Of a stretch of 7,241 bases of DNA, positions 6,889 to 7,241 are shown piece after piece. The notes beneath the pieces were generated by a model, which was given only the letters and a program-made list of their open reading frames with translations, ran no database searches and was not told the DNA's origin. The position numbers and the translations under genes are program-made. Positions within the stretch are counted from its first letter, which is position 1; every line of letters starts with the position of its first letter. Origin of the DNA: Gammaproteobacteria bacterium (GTDB lineage: Bacteria; Pseudomonadota; Gammaproteobacteria; Steroidobacterales; Steroidobacteraceae); assembly GCA_029857655.1 (NCBI GenBank), contig JAOUGR010000099.1, positions 1 to 7,241 of the forward strand. Reading direction: 5' to 3'.

Positions 6889-7241
6889 ATGGCGGAAGCA
6901 TCCAGCGTCTCGGTCGCATTCGTCGGCAGCGGTGGCGCAGGCGCGCTGACCGCCGGCCGGCTGTTGCTGGAAGCGGCTTGCGCTGCCGGCTGGCATGGCC
7001 TGTTGACGCGATCCGTCGGGCCGCAGATCCGCGGGGGGGAGGCGGCGGCACTCCTGCGCATCGCCGTCGATTCCGTCGAGTGTCATGGCGATCGCTTCGA
7101 CCTTCTGGTCGGCGTGGACTGGTTGAACGCACAACGCTTCGAGACGGAGATCGCGCTCGGCCCGGACAGCGCCGTGGTCATTGACCCACAGGGTGGCGAT
7201 CCACCCGCGATTGTGCCGGCGTCCGGTGCACGCGTGATCGA
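6889..7241 (+). CDS. korA: 2-oxoacid:ferredoxin oxidoreductase, N-terminal (gamma-domain) part, 3' end cut by the window edge
   Basis: Probable subunit of a 2-oxoglutarate:ferredoxin oxidoreductase (KorA-like), which oxidatively decarboxylates a 2-oxoacid to its CoA ester and reduces ferredoxin, the electron donor of benzoyl-CoA reductase. Seen in 117 residues: a glycine-rich nucleotide-fold start VAFVGSGGAGALTAGRLLLEAA (residues 9-30), then SVGPQIRGGEAAALLRI (42-58), the GPxxRGGxA signature of the gamma domain, then DLLVGVDWLNAQRF (71-84), corresponding to the segment reporting on the subunit's fate in the family. In many bacteria this gamma domain is fused to the pyrimidine-binding alpha domain, which would lie to the right. 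Start: ATG at 6889, with GGAAGG 5 nt upstream (6878-6883). A GTG at 6841 is the only in-frame alternative (an in-frame TAG lies at 6790). The gene is divergent from had. Substrate cannot be fixed from this fragment; an indolepyruvate or other 2-oxoacid enzyme remains possible. Confidence 0.75.
   Translation, partial: MAEASSVSVAFVGSGGAGALTAGRLLLEAACAAGWHGLLTRSVGPQIRGGEAAALLRIAVDSVECHGDRFDLLVGVDWLNAQRFETEIALGPDSAVVIDPQGGDPPAIVPASGARVI

Noticed and set aside
6799..7134. Minus-strand open frames opposite the korA-like gene
   Set aside because: No motifs and shadow composition; the plus strand carries the recognisable gamma-domain signatures GSGGAGALTAG and GPQIRGGEA.
1..7241. CRISPR arrays, insertion sequences, tRNA or rRNA genes
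   Set aside because: No regularly spaced direct repeats, transposase motifs, terminal inverted repeats or RNA-gene signatures were seen; genes fill all but 190 bases in one block.

Overview
This GC-rich window holds most of an anaerobic benzoyl-CoA degradation operon of the Thauera/Magnetospirillum type. The minus strand, reading from right to left, carries had - oah - dch - bcrC - bcrB - bcrA, and bcrA runs off the left edge. A divergent plus-strand gene at the right edge starts a 2-oxoacid:ferredoxin oxidoreductase subunit (korA-like), which runs off the right edge. The content points to a facultatively anaerobic, probably denitrifying proteobacterium such as a Thauera-, Magnetospirillum- or Rhodocyclales-like lineage. 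That placement is inferred from pathway content and from resemblance of the proteins to remembered Thauera sequences, not from a search.

Layout: 1-1191 (-) partial bcrA (ATPase/activator subunit, GTG start, not closed on the left); 1202-2515 (-) bcrB; 2512-3699 (-) bcrC (GTG start); 3684-4451 (-) dch (GTG start); 4448-5587 (-) oah; 5577-6698 (-) had; 6699-6888 divergent intergenic control region with a strong GC hairpin and candidate promoters; 6889-7241 (+) partial korA-like gene. The six minus-strand genes are packed with overlaps of 4-16 nt or a 10-nt gap, so they very probably form one transcript starting upstream of had. There is no gene-free stretch longer than 190 bases.

How the genes work together: the 2-oxoacid:ferredoxin oxidoreductase would supply low-potential reduced ferredoxin. 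BcrABCD, a class I ATP-dependent benzoyl-CoA reductase, uses it with ATP to reduce benzoyl-CoA to cyclohexa-1,5-diene-1-carbonyl-CoA. Dch hydrates this to 6-hydroxycyclohex-1-ene-1-carbonyl-CoA, Had oxidises that with NAD+ to the 6-oxo compound, and Oah adds water and opens the ring to 3-hydroxypimelyl-CoA for beta-oxidation. Expected partners not present here are bcrD and the ferredoxin gene; bcrD probably lies just left of the window. The long BcrA (at least 397 residues) fits the bcr/bad subtype rather than the bzd subtype, and Had plus Oah fit the Thauera route rather than the Rhodopseudomonas badHI/badK route.

The system itself is known biochemistry. The parts worth a second look are the gene order with the three post-reductase enzymes at the front, the coupling to a divergent korA-like gene, and the compact intergenic region with its leader hairpin.
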